Part shown: piece by piece, positions 1-10,980 of the stretch
Layout of the letters: each line of letters begins with the position of its first letter
How positions within the stretch are numbered: position 1 is the stretch's first letter
From: VBAS01 sp963773465
GTDB lineage: Bacteria; Bacteroidota; Bacteroidia; Chitinophagales; Chitinophagaceae
DNA length: 64,000 nt
Assembly: GCA_963773465.1 (NCBI GenBank)
Contig: CAVZBF010000001.1
Coordinates: 1,860,001 to 1,924,000 of the forward strand
Direction: 5' to 3'
The notes under the pieces: model-generated
The model's input: only the letters and a program-made list of their open reading frames with translations
Database searches by the model: none
What the model was told of the DNA's origin: nothing
Position numbers and translations under genes: made by a program

Positions 1-1
1 A

Positions 2-931
2 CATATTCAAGAAGCGCATGAAAGAATAAAACGGTTTATCCACAAAACTCCTGTCTTAACTTCTCAGACAATCAATGCTATTTCCGGTGCCGATATATTT
101 TTTAAATGCGAGAATTTTCAAAAGATCGGCGCATTCAAGATCCGTGGCGGCATGAATGCGGTGCTATCGTTGCCTGAAGAAAAAAGAAAAAAGGGAATTG
201 CCACTCACTCATCAGGAAATCATGCGCAGGCAATTGCTTATGCTGCAAGGGAAGTTGGTGTAAAAGCATTTATTGTAATGCCGGATAATTCGCCCAATGT
301 AAAAGTGGATGCAGTAAAAGGCTATGGAGCTGAAATATTTTTTTGTGAACCAACTCAACAAGCCAGGGAAAATCTTTTGCAGGAGGTAGTTGATAAAACC
401 GGCGCTGAGTTTATTCATCCTTATAATAGTTACGAGGTGATAACCGGGCAGGCCACCTGCGCAAAGGAATTGCTCGAAGAAATTCCTGCTTTGGATTTTA
501 TCATAACGCCTGTTGGTGGCGGTGGTTTATTAAGTGGCAGTTTATTAAGTGCTCGTTATTTTTCTCCATCTACTATCGTTTATGCAGGTGAACCAGAAGG
601 TGCTGCCGATGCAATTCTTTCTATCAAAAGTGGAAAGATTGAAAAAGCTCCTTATGTAAAAACAATTGCCGATGGATTGCTGACAACTCTTGGTGATAAA
701 ACTTTTGCAATTATCAGCAAACACGTAAAAGATATTCTGACTGTAAGCGATGAAGAGATCATTGCTGCCATGCGCCTTGTTTATGAAAGAATGAAAATAG
801 TTGTTGAGCCAAGTGCAGTTGTGCCGTTGGCTGCTTTATTAAAGAATAAAGATCTTTTTAGGGGGAAAAGAGTCGGTGTTATTTTCACTGGCGGCAATGT
901 TGAGTTGAAGAAGTTGGGCGAATGGTTTTGA
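2..931 (+). CDS. Serine/threonine dehydratase or serine racemase, PLP-dependent (5' partial)
   Basis: Fold-type II PLP enzyme that deaminates L-threonine or L-serine to a 2-oxo acid, or racemises serine. The reading frame is open from base 2, so the N-terminus lies outside the window; the ATG at 152 is internal because conserved sequence precedes it. The PLP lysine is in AFKIRGG (about residue 46 of the visible part), followed by SSGNHAQ (about 70) and the phosphate-binding loop TPVGGGG (about 170). The protein ends soon after FTGGN, with no C-terminal ACT domain, so it is the short catabolic or racemase type and not long biosynthetic IlvA. Substrate cannot be fixed from sequence. Confidence 0.88.
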   Translation, partial: HIQEAHERIKRFIHKTPVLTSQTINAISGADIFFKCENFQKIGAFKIRGGMNAVLSLPEEKRKKGIATHSSGNHAQAIAYAAREVGVKAFIVMPDNSPNVKVDAVKGYGAEIFFCEPTQQARENLLQEVVDKTGAEFIHPYNSYEVITGQATCAKELLEEIPALDFIITPVGGGGLLSGSLLSARYFSPSTIVYAGEPEGAADAILSIKSGKIEKAPYVKTIADGLLTTLGDKTFAIISKHVKDILTVSDEEIIAAMRLVYERMKIVVEPSAVVPLAALLKNKDLFRGKRVGVIFTGGNVELKKLGEWF

Positions 932-977
932 ACGTGACGAATTCCAAAACCCTGCTAAAAATTTCTGCGCCTCTTGT

Positions 978-1620
978 TTACATTTCTATTTGATAACATT
1001 GTATTTTAGAAACATCATCATCCAGGTCGATCCTGTAGTATAACTGGTCATCGCCGTTTCCAAATTTCTTATTCTTATTTTTATCATTCTGCACTTTTAC
1101 CAGGATCATTTTCTTATCCTTTGATAAAGTCCAGGAAAGAACGTTAAGTCCCTTTGGTGTGATCTGTTTCAGATCGTCACCTGTCTTTGTCGAAATATAT
1201 AAATACAATGGGTCTTGCTGATCAAGTGCATTGTCGCCGTTAAAATTTTCCGTCCTTGCCAGGTAAACCACATGCTTTGATAAAATATTAGCAGGTATAT
1301 CAGCTTCCCTGCGGCTTGTCATAATAATTTTGCCTTTTATTAAAAGATTGAATTAACGCTAACTGCCCGGCAAAAAGTTTTTTTATTTGTTTTGTAGTTG
1401 AGTTATAAAAATAAATATCCATATAATCACCCCACGGCAAAAATCCTGCACCTTTTCCATAAACGTCTTTGTTATCATTGTCAACAAGCTCAGGAATTAA
1501 AAAATATTCTGAACTGTCAATTTGAAATGGATCAGAAAAGTTGATCTCATCTTTTTTTTGCGCAGAAGTGTTGATGGAAATAAACATCATTACAAGCAAC
1601 GCTGTTATAATTTGTTTCAT
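978..1620 (-). CDS. Secreted protein of unknown function (one frameshift)
   Basis: The N-terminus starts at MKQIITALLVMMF, a clear signal peptide ending near NTSAQ. The N-terminal part (1300-1620) and the C-terminal part (978-1322) are in different frames. They join if one base is removed from the T4 run at 1335-1338 (plus strand), giving SFNKGKIIMTSRREAD. The C-terminal part has alternating strands (VVYLART, PLYLYISTKTGDDLKQIT, LNVLSWTLSKDKKMILVKV) that resemble TolB/WD40-like beta-propeller blades, but I cannot name a family. Probably periplasmic. The break looks like a homopolymer sequencing indel. Confidence 0.6.
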
Positions 1621-1828
1621 GGCAAAGATTTTAGATTTATGATATCTTGAATTTAACCATGAAAGTATACTTGCATTACATTGATTGCTTTTATACTTGG
1701 TGAATCCGGCCGTTGACTTGGCAAATAACATAGTAATGCTGATGAGATGGGTTATTTTGTTTGCGGCAAATCAAACAATCACAAAAATTGAGTTGGGATT
1801 CTTTAATATTTTGAGTTTGTCAGGAGAA

Positions 1829-2626
1829 TTATGCAAAATTATCAGTAACAATTTTTTGCCAGCCGGCTTTTCTTTCTGGCCTGGTAAATAAATTGACATT
1901 TGCTTTTAGCCAATCACCATCGGTTTGACCCGCAGCAGGAGCCTGGAATCTATTTACACTGCCGGCTCCCATATTTACCGCCGCATCGAATAACATTGCT
2001 GCACATAAAGGGTCTTTCAATTTAAGATCAGTATTTCTTTTAAATGCCCTGTCAAAATAAAGCTGGTTCTCCACATTTTGATTTATGGCCATGGCAAATT
2101 GCGCAGTTATGCCGTGGGCTGAGGCAGTGACTGAAACAATCTCACTCAGTAGATCCCGGTCATTTCTTGCAAGCAGTGCCGAAGGTGATGAGTGCGGGTC
2201 TTTAATGCCGAACAAATTCTTAAGTTTAGTATCGAGGTCGGTTCTTCCAATAAGACGAAGCAGTTTTCCAACACCACTTTCCGGTCTTGCCAATTGAATA
2301 AAGCCGACTGAAACTCCGGCCACATCATAAGTATTAATGGCATCAAATCCGCCTTCAAATTTTGAAGTAACGGATAACGATAATAAAAATTTATTTGATG
2401 CAACCGGATCTCCTTTAAATGCTGAAAATTGTTCAAAAGCAGCTTTTGCCATTTCAACCATAAGCGCATTATTCAAATTGAACTTAATGCTTCCGGTAGA
2501 AAATAAACCACCCGTAGGGAAGCTGGTTGTTTTTGGCTGAACCTTAAAAATTAGCTTAGGCGCGGGGACGGGGCTAAGATCCGTTGGTACCGGTAATGCA
2601 GTGGATGTTTTTCTTTGCAGTGGCAT
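1829..2626 (-). CDS. Hypothetical protein with possible lysozyme-like fold
   Basis: 265 residues starting at MPLQRKTSTALP. There is no obvious signal peptide; the first 45 residues are proline-rich and low in complexity. From about residue 85 the text SKFEGGFDAINTYD followed by AGVSVGFIQLA, and later LFDAAVNMGAGSVNRF, resembles the Glu-containing helix and active-site strand of lysozyme-fold peptidoglycan or chitosan hydrolases. This is a pattern match by eye, not a family assignment. It stands alone, with no phage genes around it. If the reading is right, Glu in KFEGG is the candidate catalytic acid. Confidence 0.55.
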   Translation of the reverse strand: MPLQRKTSTALPVPTDLSPVPAPKLIFKVQPKTTSFPTGGLFSTGSIKFNLNNALMVEMAKAAFEQFSAFKGDPVASNKFLLSLSVTSKFEGGFDAINTYDVAGVSVGFIQLARPESGVGKLLRLIGRTDLDTKLKNLFGIKDPHSSPSALLARNDRDLLSEIVSVTASAHGITAQFAMAINQNVENQLYFDRAFKRNTDLKLKDPLCAAMLFDAAVNMGAGSVNRFQAPAAGQTDGDWLKANVNLFTRPERKAGWQKIVTDNFA

Positions 2627-2734
2627 GTAATTCAGTTTTGGTTTCGAAAATAAAAACCGGGTTGATAAATTTCTTCAGTTCTAATTTACACATTTGCGGG
2701 CAAATGCCGGATTTATTGTAGCAGGTTAAGATTT

Positions 2735-3181
2735 TTATCCGTTATATATATCAAGTTTCCATTTTTTATCGCCCCTGATTTTTCTCCATTCCCAATAAGT
2801 TTCAAAAAAAGCATCATGCAGCATATCATTGAATTGTTCTTCATTTTCCTGAGCTTCTTCATCAATAAGTTTAATGCCGGTCCATTCATCGTAATAATTT
2901 TTTGGAGAGCCTGTTCCATCAAAAAGATTCAGCATATTAAAGATCACTCCGGCACTGTTATCTGCAATCACCTTTCTCAATGCATTCTTTAAATGTTCAT
3001 TATTGCTTAGCTTATCCAGTTCTGCCTTTTCCAGATCAGTAAACCCACCATTTGGAGGATAACTAAGACACTCAAAGTTTTTGTCTTCAATTATATTTTT
3101 TACAGAATATTCTGCATATTCTTCAACGTCCTGGTTGAGGTCGAGCAGCAAGGCCATTGCATTTTTATTGGAGAGTTTCAT
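2735..3181 (-). CDS. Hypothetical acidic cytoplasmic protein
   Basis: 148 residues, highly charged (runs such as DEEAQENEEQFND), with no signal peptide or membrane segment, so probably cytosolic. The C-terminus has an aromatic patch FFETYWEWRKIRGDKKW. I do not recognise a family. It is transcribed in the same direction as the genes on either side, but gaps of about 80-110 bases leave co-transcription open. Confidence 0.6.
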   Translation of the reverse strand: MKLSNKNAMALLLDLNQDVEEYAEYSVKNIIEDKNFECLSYPPNGGFTDLEKAELDKLSNNEHLKNALRKVIADNSAGVIFNMLNLFDGTGSPKNYYDEWTGIKLIDEEAQENEEQFNDMLHDAFFETYWEWRKIRGDKKWKLDIYNG

Positions 3182-3258
3182 TTACTGGGATTTAAATAAA
3201 AGGTCTTAAGAAAATTCCGTTATTAAACAAGCAATTTGAAATACAGTCTTTATCCTTT

Positions 3259-3813
3259 TTAAATTGTTTCATAAGTCAGCAGGATCACTCCGGATTTCGA
3301 TGGCTTCGCATCGTTTAATTTCAATTCAACTCTGTCTTTAAGGTTTTCAAAAAGGGGCTTGCCGGACCCAAGTATTACCGGATGCACCGCAAGCCGGTAA
3401 ACATCTACCAGGCCAAGATTAATAAAAGTTGTGATAAGGCTTCCTCCGCCATAAAGCCAAATATTTTGCCCGGGTTGTTGTAAAATTTCCTGTACGCTTT
3501 CTTTAATGTTTGAATTAATGAAGATGGCTTTGCCATCATTTGTTTTTGTTTTTGAAAAAACATACTTCTTTTTGCTATGAAGTAAATCATAAGCTTCTTT
3601 GAGTTTCGGGCTTGCATTTTCACCGGGAGAATAATTACCCCACAGATCATAGCTAATCCTGCCATAAAATATCGTATCGATGTCAATAAGAATGTCGTTA
3701 AGGATATCGCCAAAATCTGTGTTTTCATCTTTGGCAAGCCAATCGATTTCTCCATTCGGACCTTCGATAAAGCCATCAAGAGTTACTGCTACGTCTAAAA
3801 TAATTTTTCTCAT
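3259..3813 (-). CDS. Dihydrofolate reductase family protein (RibD C-terminal domain)
   Basis: 184 residues from MRKIILDVAVTLDGF, which is the usual opening of this family (start at 3813; six codons further upstream are open but not family-like). Motifs seen are the DGFIEGPNGEIDWL substrate loop, FYGRISYDLWG and the nucleotide-binding segment NIWLYGGGSLITTFINLGLVDVY cut by a Gly triplet near residue 120. The end LKDRVELKLNDAKPSKSGVILLTYE is typical. Such proteins are NAD(P)H-dependent reductases of mostly unknown substrate; the gene is not next to folate or riboflavin genes. Confidence 0.85.
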   Translation of the reverse strand: MRKIILDVAVTLDGFIEGPNGEIDWLAKDENTDFGDILNDILIDIDTIFYGRISYDLWGNYSPGENASPKLKEAYDLLHSKKKYVFSKTKTNDGKAIFINSNIKESVQEILQQPGQNIWLYGGGSLITTFINLGLVDVYRLAVHPVILGSGKPLFENLKDRVELKLNDAKPSKSGVILLTYETI

Positions 3814-3857
3814 TTGTCTTTGAAATTTCAATAATGGAAAACCCTTGTTGGCCGCTG

Positions 3858-4340
3858 TTATTCCTTACCTAAAAGAAAATTTCTGGCTTTAATCATTTTA
3901 GGTTCAATGTCAAGTTCTTCCAATAACAAACTTGCATCCTCTTGAAGTCTAAAATCGATAGTGTCGGTCAGGCAACTGGACGCATTGATTATATGACTTG
4001 ATTTGTTATCGATTAAGAATTGCAACGTTTCGTAAACAGCAGAGCCTGCATTTAAGGCATAAGAACTGTCTTCAAAGTCTTCAGTGTCAGGAATTATTTC
4101 ATCGATTTTTTTTAAAAGATATTTAAGCGAACTTATATCTGGGTTATGTGGATCACTCTTTTCACAAATTCCAATGGTGTCAATTAACAAGTCGGGATTA
4201 CCCCATTTGTGCTTGTGATAAAACGCTTGATAGTCGGGAAATAATTCTTTGCAAACAGAAATAGCAAGGGCCAGCTGTTGGTTAGTCGATAAAGAATTTA
4301 CCCTATTTCTTAATGCTATATCGAATTCCTTGTATGTCAT
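3858..4340 (-). CDS. DUF416 (YjaG-like) family protein
   Basis: 160 residues. The helical pattern LSTNQQLALAISVCKELFPDYQAFYHKHKWGNPDLL, then CEKSDPHNPD and a DSSYALNAGSAVYETLQFLID segment, fits the DUF416 family, whose function is unknown. It is shorter than the enterobacterial YjaG proteins. No signal peptide, predicted cytosolic. Family assignment is by remembered pattern only. Confidence 0.6.
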   Translation of the reverse strand: MTYKEFDIALRNRVNSLSTNQQLALAISVCKELFPDYQAFYHKHKWGNPDLLIDTIGICEKSDPHNPDISSLKYLLKKIDEIIPDTEDFEDSSYALNAGSAVYETLQFLIDNKSSHIINASSCLTDTIDFRLQEDASLLLEELDIEPKMIKARNFLLGKE

Positions 4341-4442
4341 AATAACCAGAACATAAATTTACAACGCTGTAAAACTAATTTCCAAAAACAAGCACTGACA
4401 TTCCTTCGAGATATTAATTGTTGTGTAATCAATGAATCTTCC

Positions 4443-5491
4443 TTATTCTTCTCCATCTCTAAAATTGTGCATCCTCTCCTTATGCTGTTTCGATTTATTA
4501 AAAACATTTCTTCCTTTATCGATCCCGCTTCTTAATTTCTTTTGTTCTTCTTCCGGCAAATGAATAAAATCCTGACATTCCTTGCTGCAGGTACCTTCCA
4601 TTTTTTTCCTGCATTCATCACATTGAATAAATAAAAGATGACAGGCATCATTTACACAATTTACATGTGTATCTGCAGGTTTACCGCATTGATGGCATTG
4701 CGAAATGATCTCTTCCGTGACCCTCTCTCCCAGCCTTTGATCAAACACAAAATTCTTTCCATGAAATTTTAGTTCCAATCCTTTTTCCTTTACCTCGTTC
4801 ACATAATTAATAATGCCGCCTTCCAGGTGAAATACATTTTTAAAACCGTTATGCAGCATATATGCTGATGCTTTTTCACAACGGATACCACCGGTGCAAT
4901 ACATGATGATATTTTTGTCTTTATTTTCTTTCATCATATCCACTGCCATCGGTAATTGTTCGCGAAAAGTATCAGAAGGAATTTCAATCGCATTTTCAAA
5001 ATGTCCTACTTCATATTCATAATGATTGCGCATGTCAATCACGATGGTGTCTGGATCATTCGTCAGTTCGTTAAATTGTTCTGCATTTACATAACGCCCT
5101 TTATTTGCCATATCAAATGCAGGATCATTAATTCCATCGGCAACAATTTTATTCCGGACTTTTATATCCAGTACATAAAAACTTTTTCCATCATCATCAA
5201 CTGCAATATTCAGCCGAAGCCCATTCAACGGTTCAATTGAATACAGATATGATCTGAATGCATCAAGATTTGCAGTTGGCAAACTTACTTGTGCATTGAT
5301 CCCTTCGGCGATATAAATTCTTCCCAATACATCTCATCTCTTTCAATTGGCGATAAAGCTCATTTCTGAATGACTGCAGGATCTTCAATTTTAAAATAGC
5401 AATAAAATGAAATGGTGATGCGTGGCGTGGGATCGTTCTTAATGCGTTCTTTCAGCTCCTTGCGGGAGATGCGGTTGTGTAATGCTGCCAT
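4443..5491 (-). CDS. trhO: tRNA uridine(34) hydroxylase TrhO (rhodanese domain; two frameshifts)
   Basis: TrhO (YceA) oxygenates U34 of tRNA to 5-hydroxyuridine. The intact main part (4443-5327) carries the rhodanese core with the active cysteine in MYCTGGIRCEKASA and a Cys-rich C-terminal zinc-binding part (CHQCGKPADTHVNC, then CDEC, CSKEC). The true N-terminus starts at the ATG ending at 5491 (MAALHNRISRKELKERI ... SFYCYF). It reaches the main part only through two single-base shifts, near 5370-5375 (after EDPAVI) and at about 5334-5336, where an extra base separates KEM from DVLGRIYIAEGINAQ. With these repaired the protein is about 350 residues, normal for the family. Confidence 0.85.
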
Positions 5492-5679
5492 GATCTTTGA
5501 ATTTTAATCCTGATGCTTACAGAATCCCAATTGCAGGTTGGGCAAAATTCTAAAGCGGAGCAAAGATAAGAAAACCCATGTCCTCCGCAGTCGGATGAGA
5601 CTTAGGTATGAACAGTTCTTTATTTGTTTCCAGGATTCAGTAGTCAGTAATCAATAATCATTAACTTAATAATCCATAA

Positions 5680-8151
5680 TCAATCGTCACTTCCCCTTCC
5701 CAACCTCGTCACAAGTCCGATCCTGAAATTGCCTCAAATTTCTTTCCATCTTTTAATGACCAATAATAATCGATGCGGAAGGATTTTAAGATATTTTCAA
5801 AACCCACGAAAAATTCTGTATAGTCGGTGCTTCTATAATGAAATGCATTTACACCGCTAACCAGATACCAGTTGAGTTTTCTAAAGCCGGGAATTTTATT
5901 TGTAAGAAATCCATTGAAATGATGTTCGACATGTCCCAGTGCATAGAATTTGAAGTATTACTGAATTCATAGATCGGCAATATCTGGAAACTGTTGAGAT
6001 ATGCCGTAGCAAGCGTTGAGATATTACCATTGAAATGCTGGTAGTCGGGCACCTCACACTATTTGATTGCCGATAAAACCACCCATCCCAACCGATAATT
6101 TAATACGCCGAACATTTTCAATCTCCAGATATCTGTAACTGAAAAACGCCATTTGCTATAGTCTACATCACTTCCAACTATTTCATCAAATGCACGGGTA
6201 TAACCAATAGAAAATGTAGGCCACTTTGAACCAATATTTATTTTTTGACCGGGCAGTTCAATATATTTTGCTCCGGGTTGCCATGTCAATCCAAAATTCA
6301 ACGTGAATGCCTGGTGTCTTTTAATATTTTCGATGACATTAACTCTGTTGGATAATTTGGTGTGAATTGCTTTTCCATCTTTTTTAAAGAAAGAATAATC
6401 TGTTGTATTCTCAAGTGGCATCCTGTCCTGGTATTCGAATCCCATGCTCCATGTCAATCCTTCCCCAATTCCTTTTGTAAATGATCCGCGCATATACCAG
6501 GCTTCATAAAGTTTCAACAAGATTGTTTCTGCCAAATAAAGTGGCGAAATGTATTGCTTCTTGCACCGATCGGGCTTGCATTATTAAATTGGAAAACTCT
6601 TTTTCCTCCCGATAAATTTATAGATGAAACATATTTTTTGCCAAATGTATAAGTGGTACTGAGCCATGCATTAAAATGATGATTGCTGAAACCATACCGG
6701 ATCGTTGGCGTAATTCGTAAAGTTCTTCTGCCCACTACTGAATCAAGCCGTTTTGTATAAGTACCGCTTGCATTCATCACCAGGCCTTCTACAATATTAA
6801 AACTTACCTGTTCCGTTAATGGCCGGAAATAATAAGTCGCTCTTTTTTTCTCCTTGCTAATCGATTACCGGTCAATAAGATCCCCATTACTGAAAATTTA
6901 TTTCTTACCCTGTCTATTGAATCAAGATAAGTCGGGTTCTTGCTCACCTGCTCAAGACTGTCTTTTTTACGGTAATCTTTTATTTCTTCATCCAGCAATT
7001 TCATTGGCCTTGTCTCATCCCAAAAGCTTTCTGTTTTTCTGTTGGAGCTGTCCGTATATTTTAAAATGGTATTATCAAAATAATTTCTTTTAAAATCAGG
7101 ATTAGGATCAAATTTTGAATACACGTTTACAAAACTTCCATAGCAATCAATTCCCAAAATTTTTACAGATGGATAAATGACCTGGTTATGCAAAACCCAT
7201 AAGCTGTCGCTGTACGGAACATATATTTGCTCCAGCGTCAATGTATCAAGAAATTCCATCTGTGATGCTTTTGTCAATTGAAGTTTTAATGAATGTATGC
7301 GCCATTCATGTTCTACAATATTTATATACCCTGAAAAAAGAGGTTCGTATTTTCTTTTTGGCGTTACCAATATCCTACTGATCATTTTACCATCTTCAAA
7401 AAATGCGCCTTCATATTTATACTTATAATAATTCCTTGCATTCTCTGAAATGGGTGAAATAAATCCACGCGGATTCAGGCTTGTTCCGATCTGAACATTA
7501 TTCTCATACATTGAATAGAACTGCGGCGCTGCTAATCCATAACTATTACTGTTGCCGCTGACTTTGGAAGAATGAACTTCTATTTTCCTGTCATTCGGTT
7601 TTCGTACGGAATAAGTGGAAATTGTTTCAGACAGGTAAATGATCTTATTTTTACTCGTATCGCCATCTTCAAAATCAATCTTCTGTCCAAGGATCTTTTT
7701 AGGATAATCACGCAATTTCATTTGGCCTTTTGTATATACCTCGCAAATAAATTTATCAAGTTGCTTTTGATAAACAGGCCGCATGCGAATTGCATTTTTT
7801 ATAATATCGTTGGCAGGGTTATCTCCTGACCGCACTATCACTTCTTCCATTGTAAAATCAAGAAGGCCAAGTGTAAAATCAGCAGTAATATCTTTATCTG
7901 CTACTGTAATATTTTTTATTTCTCTTTTATAACCCACATGCTGGCAAATAAGCGTATAATTTCCTGGAGAAAGATTCAAGAAAGAATTCCCCTTTCGTAT
8001 TACAGGAGGTACCGCCTTTTTTATCCTTGATAAATACAGACGCATTTGGCAAAGGATTGCCTTTGTCATCTTTTACAACACCTGAAACGGTTTGCGCAAA
8101 TAAGGAAGTTGATAGGAAAGTAAAAAGTAAAAAATCAATAATTTTTTTCAT
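5680..8151 (-). CDS. DUF5686 family outer-membrane protein with carboxypeptidase-like N-terminal domain (several frameshifts)
   Basis: Reconstructed from pieces at 7927-8151, 6816-8069, 6514-6780, 6059-6535 and 5849-6052; total about 820 residues, the usual size for DUF5686. The start MKKIIDFLLFTFLSTSLFAQ is a signal peptide, followed by the CarboxypepD_reg-like Ig domain (TVSGVVKDDKGNPLPNASV). The middle contains the family's NDIIKNAIRMRPVYQKQLDKF, and the C-terminal third is a beta-barrel (FSIGYTRAF, FNLGLTWQPGAKY). The last strand RIGLVTRLG ends at a stop at 5680-5682 and lies in another frame than the preceding piece. One break is an extra A at 7981-7983 (plus strand). Probably an outer-membrane barrel of unknown cargo. 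Confidence 0.8.
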
Positions 8152-8169
8152 AGACCTGATTAAACATAA

Positions 8170-8527
8170 TTATTTTTTTGTACCTGATGAACGAAGATAA
8201 CTTCCGCTTAAAGCAGCAAAACCTGCTACAAGACCTCCAATAACAGCGGTTACAATTATCAGCATCCATTTTGATCCACCCAGCGGTAACAACGAAGCAA
8301 TTTTTACAGACAGCACCCCATCATTTCCATTATCCATCCAAAAAGTCAGTACAAACCATAGAATAAATAAACCCAGGAAACCCGCAAAAAATGCTTTACC
8401 TGCTCTTTGATGTACCAGTAAAGCTACCAGTAAAGCCACCACTGCAAAGAACCACCAAAGCGGAACGATATATTCCGGCTATAAAACTTAATAAAGCAGT
8501 TAATATTGTAGCAATTAAAAATTTCAT
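8170..8527 (-). CDS. Small membrane protein, three predicted TM segments (one frameshift)
   Basis: The start at 8527 gives MKFLIATILTALLSFIAGIY; the rest (8170-8442) gives LLVALLVHQRAGKAFFAGF and on to the C-terminus. The two frames join as AGIYVPLWWFFAVVALLV if one base is removed near 8466-8468. About 118 residues with hydrophobic stretches near 1-25, 25-45, 50-70 and 85-110. It sits between the DUF5686 gene and the penicillin-acylase gene on the same strand, about 10 bases from the latter, so it is probably its operon partner. Function unknown. Confidence 0.65.
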
Positions 8528-8535
8528 TTGTTAGT

Positions 8536-10980
8536 TTAGATTTTCCCAAAAGTCATTTTCCATTTTGCTTTTTTATCAAGCTTATCACCTGCATGCATGA
8601 ACCAAATGGTATAGTATTTTCCCGCCGCCCATTGATCAACAAATGAATCATAATACTTACTGCCCGGATTACCACTTTGTCCTCCCGGATAAACTCCATA
8701 CGCTTCTATCTTATCAGTTAAATGAACGATCATTTTCCAGCTTGGTCCATGGCTATGTTGTGTTGCATTTACAATATGTTGCCCGCCTCCAATATGCAAT
8801 GATGGTCTTGCAAATGGTATTGCTGATGTTCTGAGCAAATGGTAAATGGTAGTGTTCTTGTGTTTTCCCCAGGCCAGTTCATCATCTTTATCTTCATTCA
8901 TTAATTCAGGTGTTGCTTTTTTTAATGCAGCAGTTACAATATCATACAATGTTTCTTTTGCGGGTGTATTTATATCATCAACGTAACTAAAAGCACTGTC
9001 TCTTAATAATGCTTCCACCAATGTGCGTTCTGAAGGATATAGATTTTTTGCTTTTTCCAGTTCATCTTTCCATATTAATACTTCAAGGCTGTCAAACCAT
9101 GTTTGATATGCTGTTGCTCCTTTTTCGTCAAAATCATTTTTCAGGTTCCAGTTGCGAACCAGGTCCGCCATTTTCTTTTCATCAGCAGATAATTTGGTTT
9201 CATCAACGTATTTTAAAAGCACCGGCCGCATCATTAGTGCAAAAGAGTTATAATTTTCATTATGCAGGTTCATCATATCCTGCGGAGTGATCTGTTGCAA
9301 TGAACTCAACCGCTGATCAATTGTATAACCACGGTAGAGATCATATTTACCGGGAATAAAATATGGATAGGCGCTGTCAACCGGCCGCTGATTGGCGCTG
9401 CTTACAAAACCTCTTTCTGGATTTACAACATGAGGATTTTCTTCCATTGGAATATATCCCTGCCACATATAGCTGCTGTCATAACCAGGCATTACATACA
9501 CACCTTGCCTGTCCCACAGTGCAGGCATGCGGCCTTGCTGCCAGATTGCAATATCACCTCGCTTTGATGCAAACACCATGTTTTGCGAAGGACAAGTGAA
9601 GTATTGAATGGCATTGTGATAATCATCAAAATTTTTTGCACGGTCAAGATAATACCACATCAATAATTCATTCGACGGATCATGTGCTGACCAACGAACC
9701 GCCAGGTTCTTTTCTCTAAATGAAATTGTATCAGCAGGAAAAGTTTCATCATACATTACGGGTCCAAAAACAGTGTAAGCAATTGTATCGATAAAATCTG
9801 CCTGGCCTTTTATCTTGATTGTTTCGGGACGCATCACTGCATTTTTCCATGTACTGTCAAACCAGTACTGCTGCCTGCTGTCGTCTTTAAATTTTATTTC
9901 ATAATAATCCCTGACATCACGTTGTGAATTTGTAAATCCAAAAGCAACGCTATCATTAAAACCAATTACAATACCGGGAATGCCCGGAAAACTTACACCA
10001 TATGCATTCATATCGGGAGTCGATATCTGCATTTCATACCAAATAGAAGGAAATGATAATTCAAGATGCGGATCATTACATAAAATTGGTGCGCCGCTTT
10101 TTGTTTTGCTGCCGGCTACCGCCCAGTTATTGCTTCCGTTGTTCGGATCGGGTTGATAAAGATCTACCAATTGCACGGTATCTTTTTTTCCCAAATAAAG
10201 CGAATCCGCACCGTCAGGTTTTTTAGGAACAATTGAAGCCGCTGCAAACACAGTTCCTTTTGGAACAATTGGGCTCAATGAGTCGGGCACCTGCGGAAAA
10301 AGAACCTTTAATTCATCGTCGCTAAAAAAGCTTTTTGCATTGGTAAAAGGAAGATCATCCACACTGCCTGCGAGAGTTTCAGTCATTTGTTTTATAAACA
10401 AAGCTGATTTTAAATTGGTCCACAGTTCGGGTTTATAATTCAGTAATTTATATTCGATCGGCAACTGGCTTTCTTTTAATGATCTTATATATGTATTCAC
10501 GCCGGCCGTATAACTATTCAATACTTTTTTAGTAAGTGGATTTGCTTCAATTTCTTTTAACATGTTCTCGGCGGCGAAGATCATTCCTAGTCTTCTTTTT
10601 GTTCTGTCAAACGACAATGCTCTGCTGCCGATGATTTCGCTTATCCTGCCGGCCGCAGCATAGGTTTGAAATTCCATTTGCCATAACCTGAATTTTGCAT
10701 GTAAATAGCCCTGAACAAAAGCAGCATCGCCATCATTGTCTGCAAATACATGCGGAACCAATCGTTCATCAAGAAAGACCTCAACCTTTCCATTTAAGCC
10801 ATCCAATTTCAGGTCTGCTGTAAAATCATTATCCGATTGTTCAGCATTTTGCCAAATACCAAACTGGGGACTTAGAAATTTCCCCAATGGCATTGGCACC
10901 TTATCACCCCATGGTTTGTTTAAAGCATAGATGAGCCCGCCTGTAATAATGACCGAAACAAGGAATGGCACTATTCGCAT
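8536..10980 (-). CDS. Penicillin acylase family N-terminal-nucleophile hydrolase
   Basis: 814 residues from MRIVPFLVSVIITGGLIYAL, a signal or anchor segment (start at 10980 chosen because it begins this segment). Family members hydrolyse amides such as acyl-homoserine lactones or beta-lactam side chains after self-cleavage of a precursor. The cleavage and nucleophile site is in NNGSNNWAVAGS, Ser about residue 283. An alpha-chain part precedes it (VQGYLHAKFRLWQMEFQTYAAAGRISE split by a short gap from the cleavage site). ILCNDPHL and the C-terminal PGGQSGNPGSKYYDSF are typical. Periplasmic. The substrate is not predictable. Confidence 0.9.
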   Translation of the reverse strand: MRIVPFLVSVIITGGLIYALNKPWGDKVPMPLGKFLSPQFGIWQNAEQSDNDFTADLKLDGLNGKVEVFLDERLVPHVFADNDGDAAFVQGYLHAKFRLWQMEFQTYAAAGRISEIIGSRALSFDRTKRRLGMIFAAENMLKEIEANPLTKKVLNSYTAGVNTYIRSLKESQLPIEYKLLNYKPELWTNLKSALFIKQMTETLAGSVDDLPFTNAKSFFSDDELKVLFPQVPDSLSPIVPKGTVFAAASIVPKKPDGADSLYLGKKDTVQLVDLYQPDPNNGSNNWAVAGSKTKSGAPILCNDPHLELSFPSIWYEMQISTPDMNAYGVSFPGIPGIVIGFNDSVAFGFTNSQRDVRDYYEIKFKDDSRQQYWFDSTWKNAVMRPETIKIKGQADFIDTIAYTVFGPVMYDETFPADTISFREKNLAVRWSAHDPSNELLMWYYLDRAKNFDDYHNAIQYFTCPSQNMVFASKRGDIAIWQQGRMPALWDRQGVYVMPGYDSSYMWQGYIPMEENPHVVNPERGFVSSANQRPVDSAYPYFIPGKYDLYRGYTIDQRLSSLQQITPQDMMNLHNENYNSFALMMRPVLLKYVDETKLSADEKKMADLVRNWNLKNDFDEKGATAYQTWFDSLEVLIWKDELEKAKNLYPSERTLVEALLRDSAFSYVDDINTPAKETLYDIVTAALKKATPELMNEDKDDELAWGKHKNTTIYHLLRTSAIPFARPSLHIGGGQHIVNATQHSHGPSWKMIVHLTDKIEAYGVYPGGQSGNPGSKYYDSFVDQWAAGKYYTIWFMHAGDKLDKKAKWKMTFGKI

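Noticed and set aside
1829..2626. Prophage endolysin
   Set aside because: No holin, tail or other phage gene nearby.
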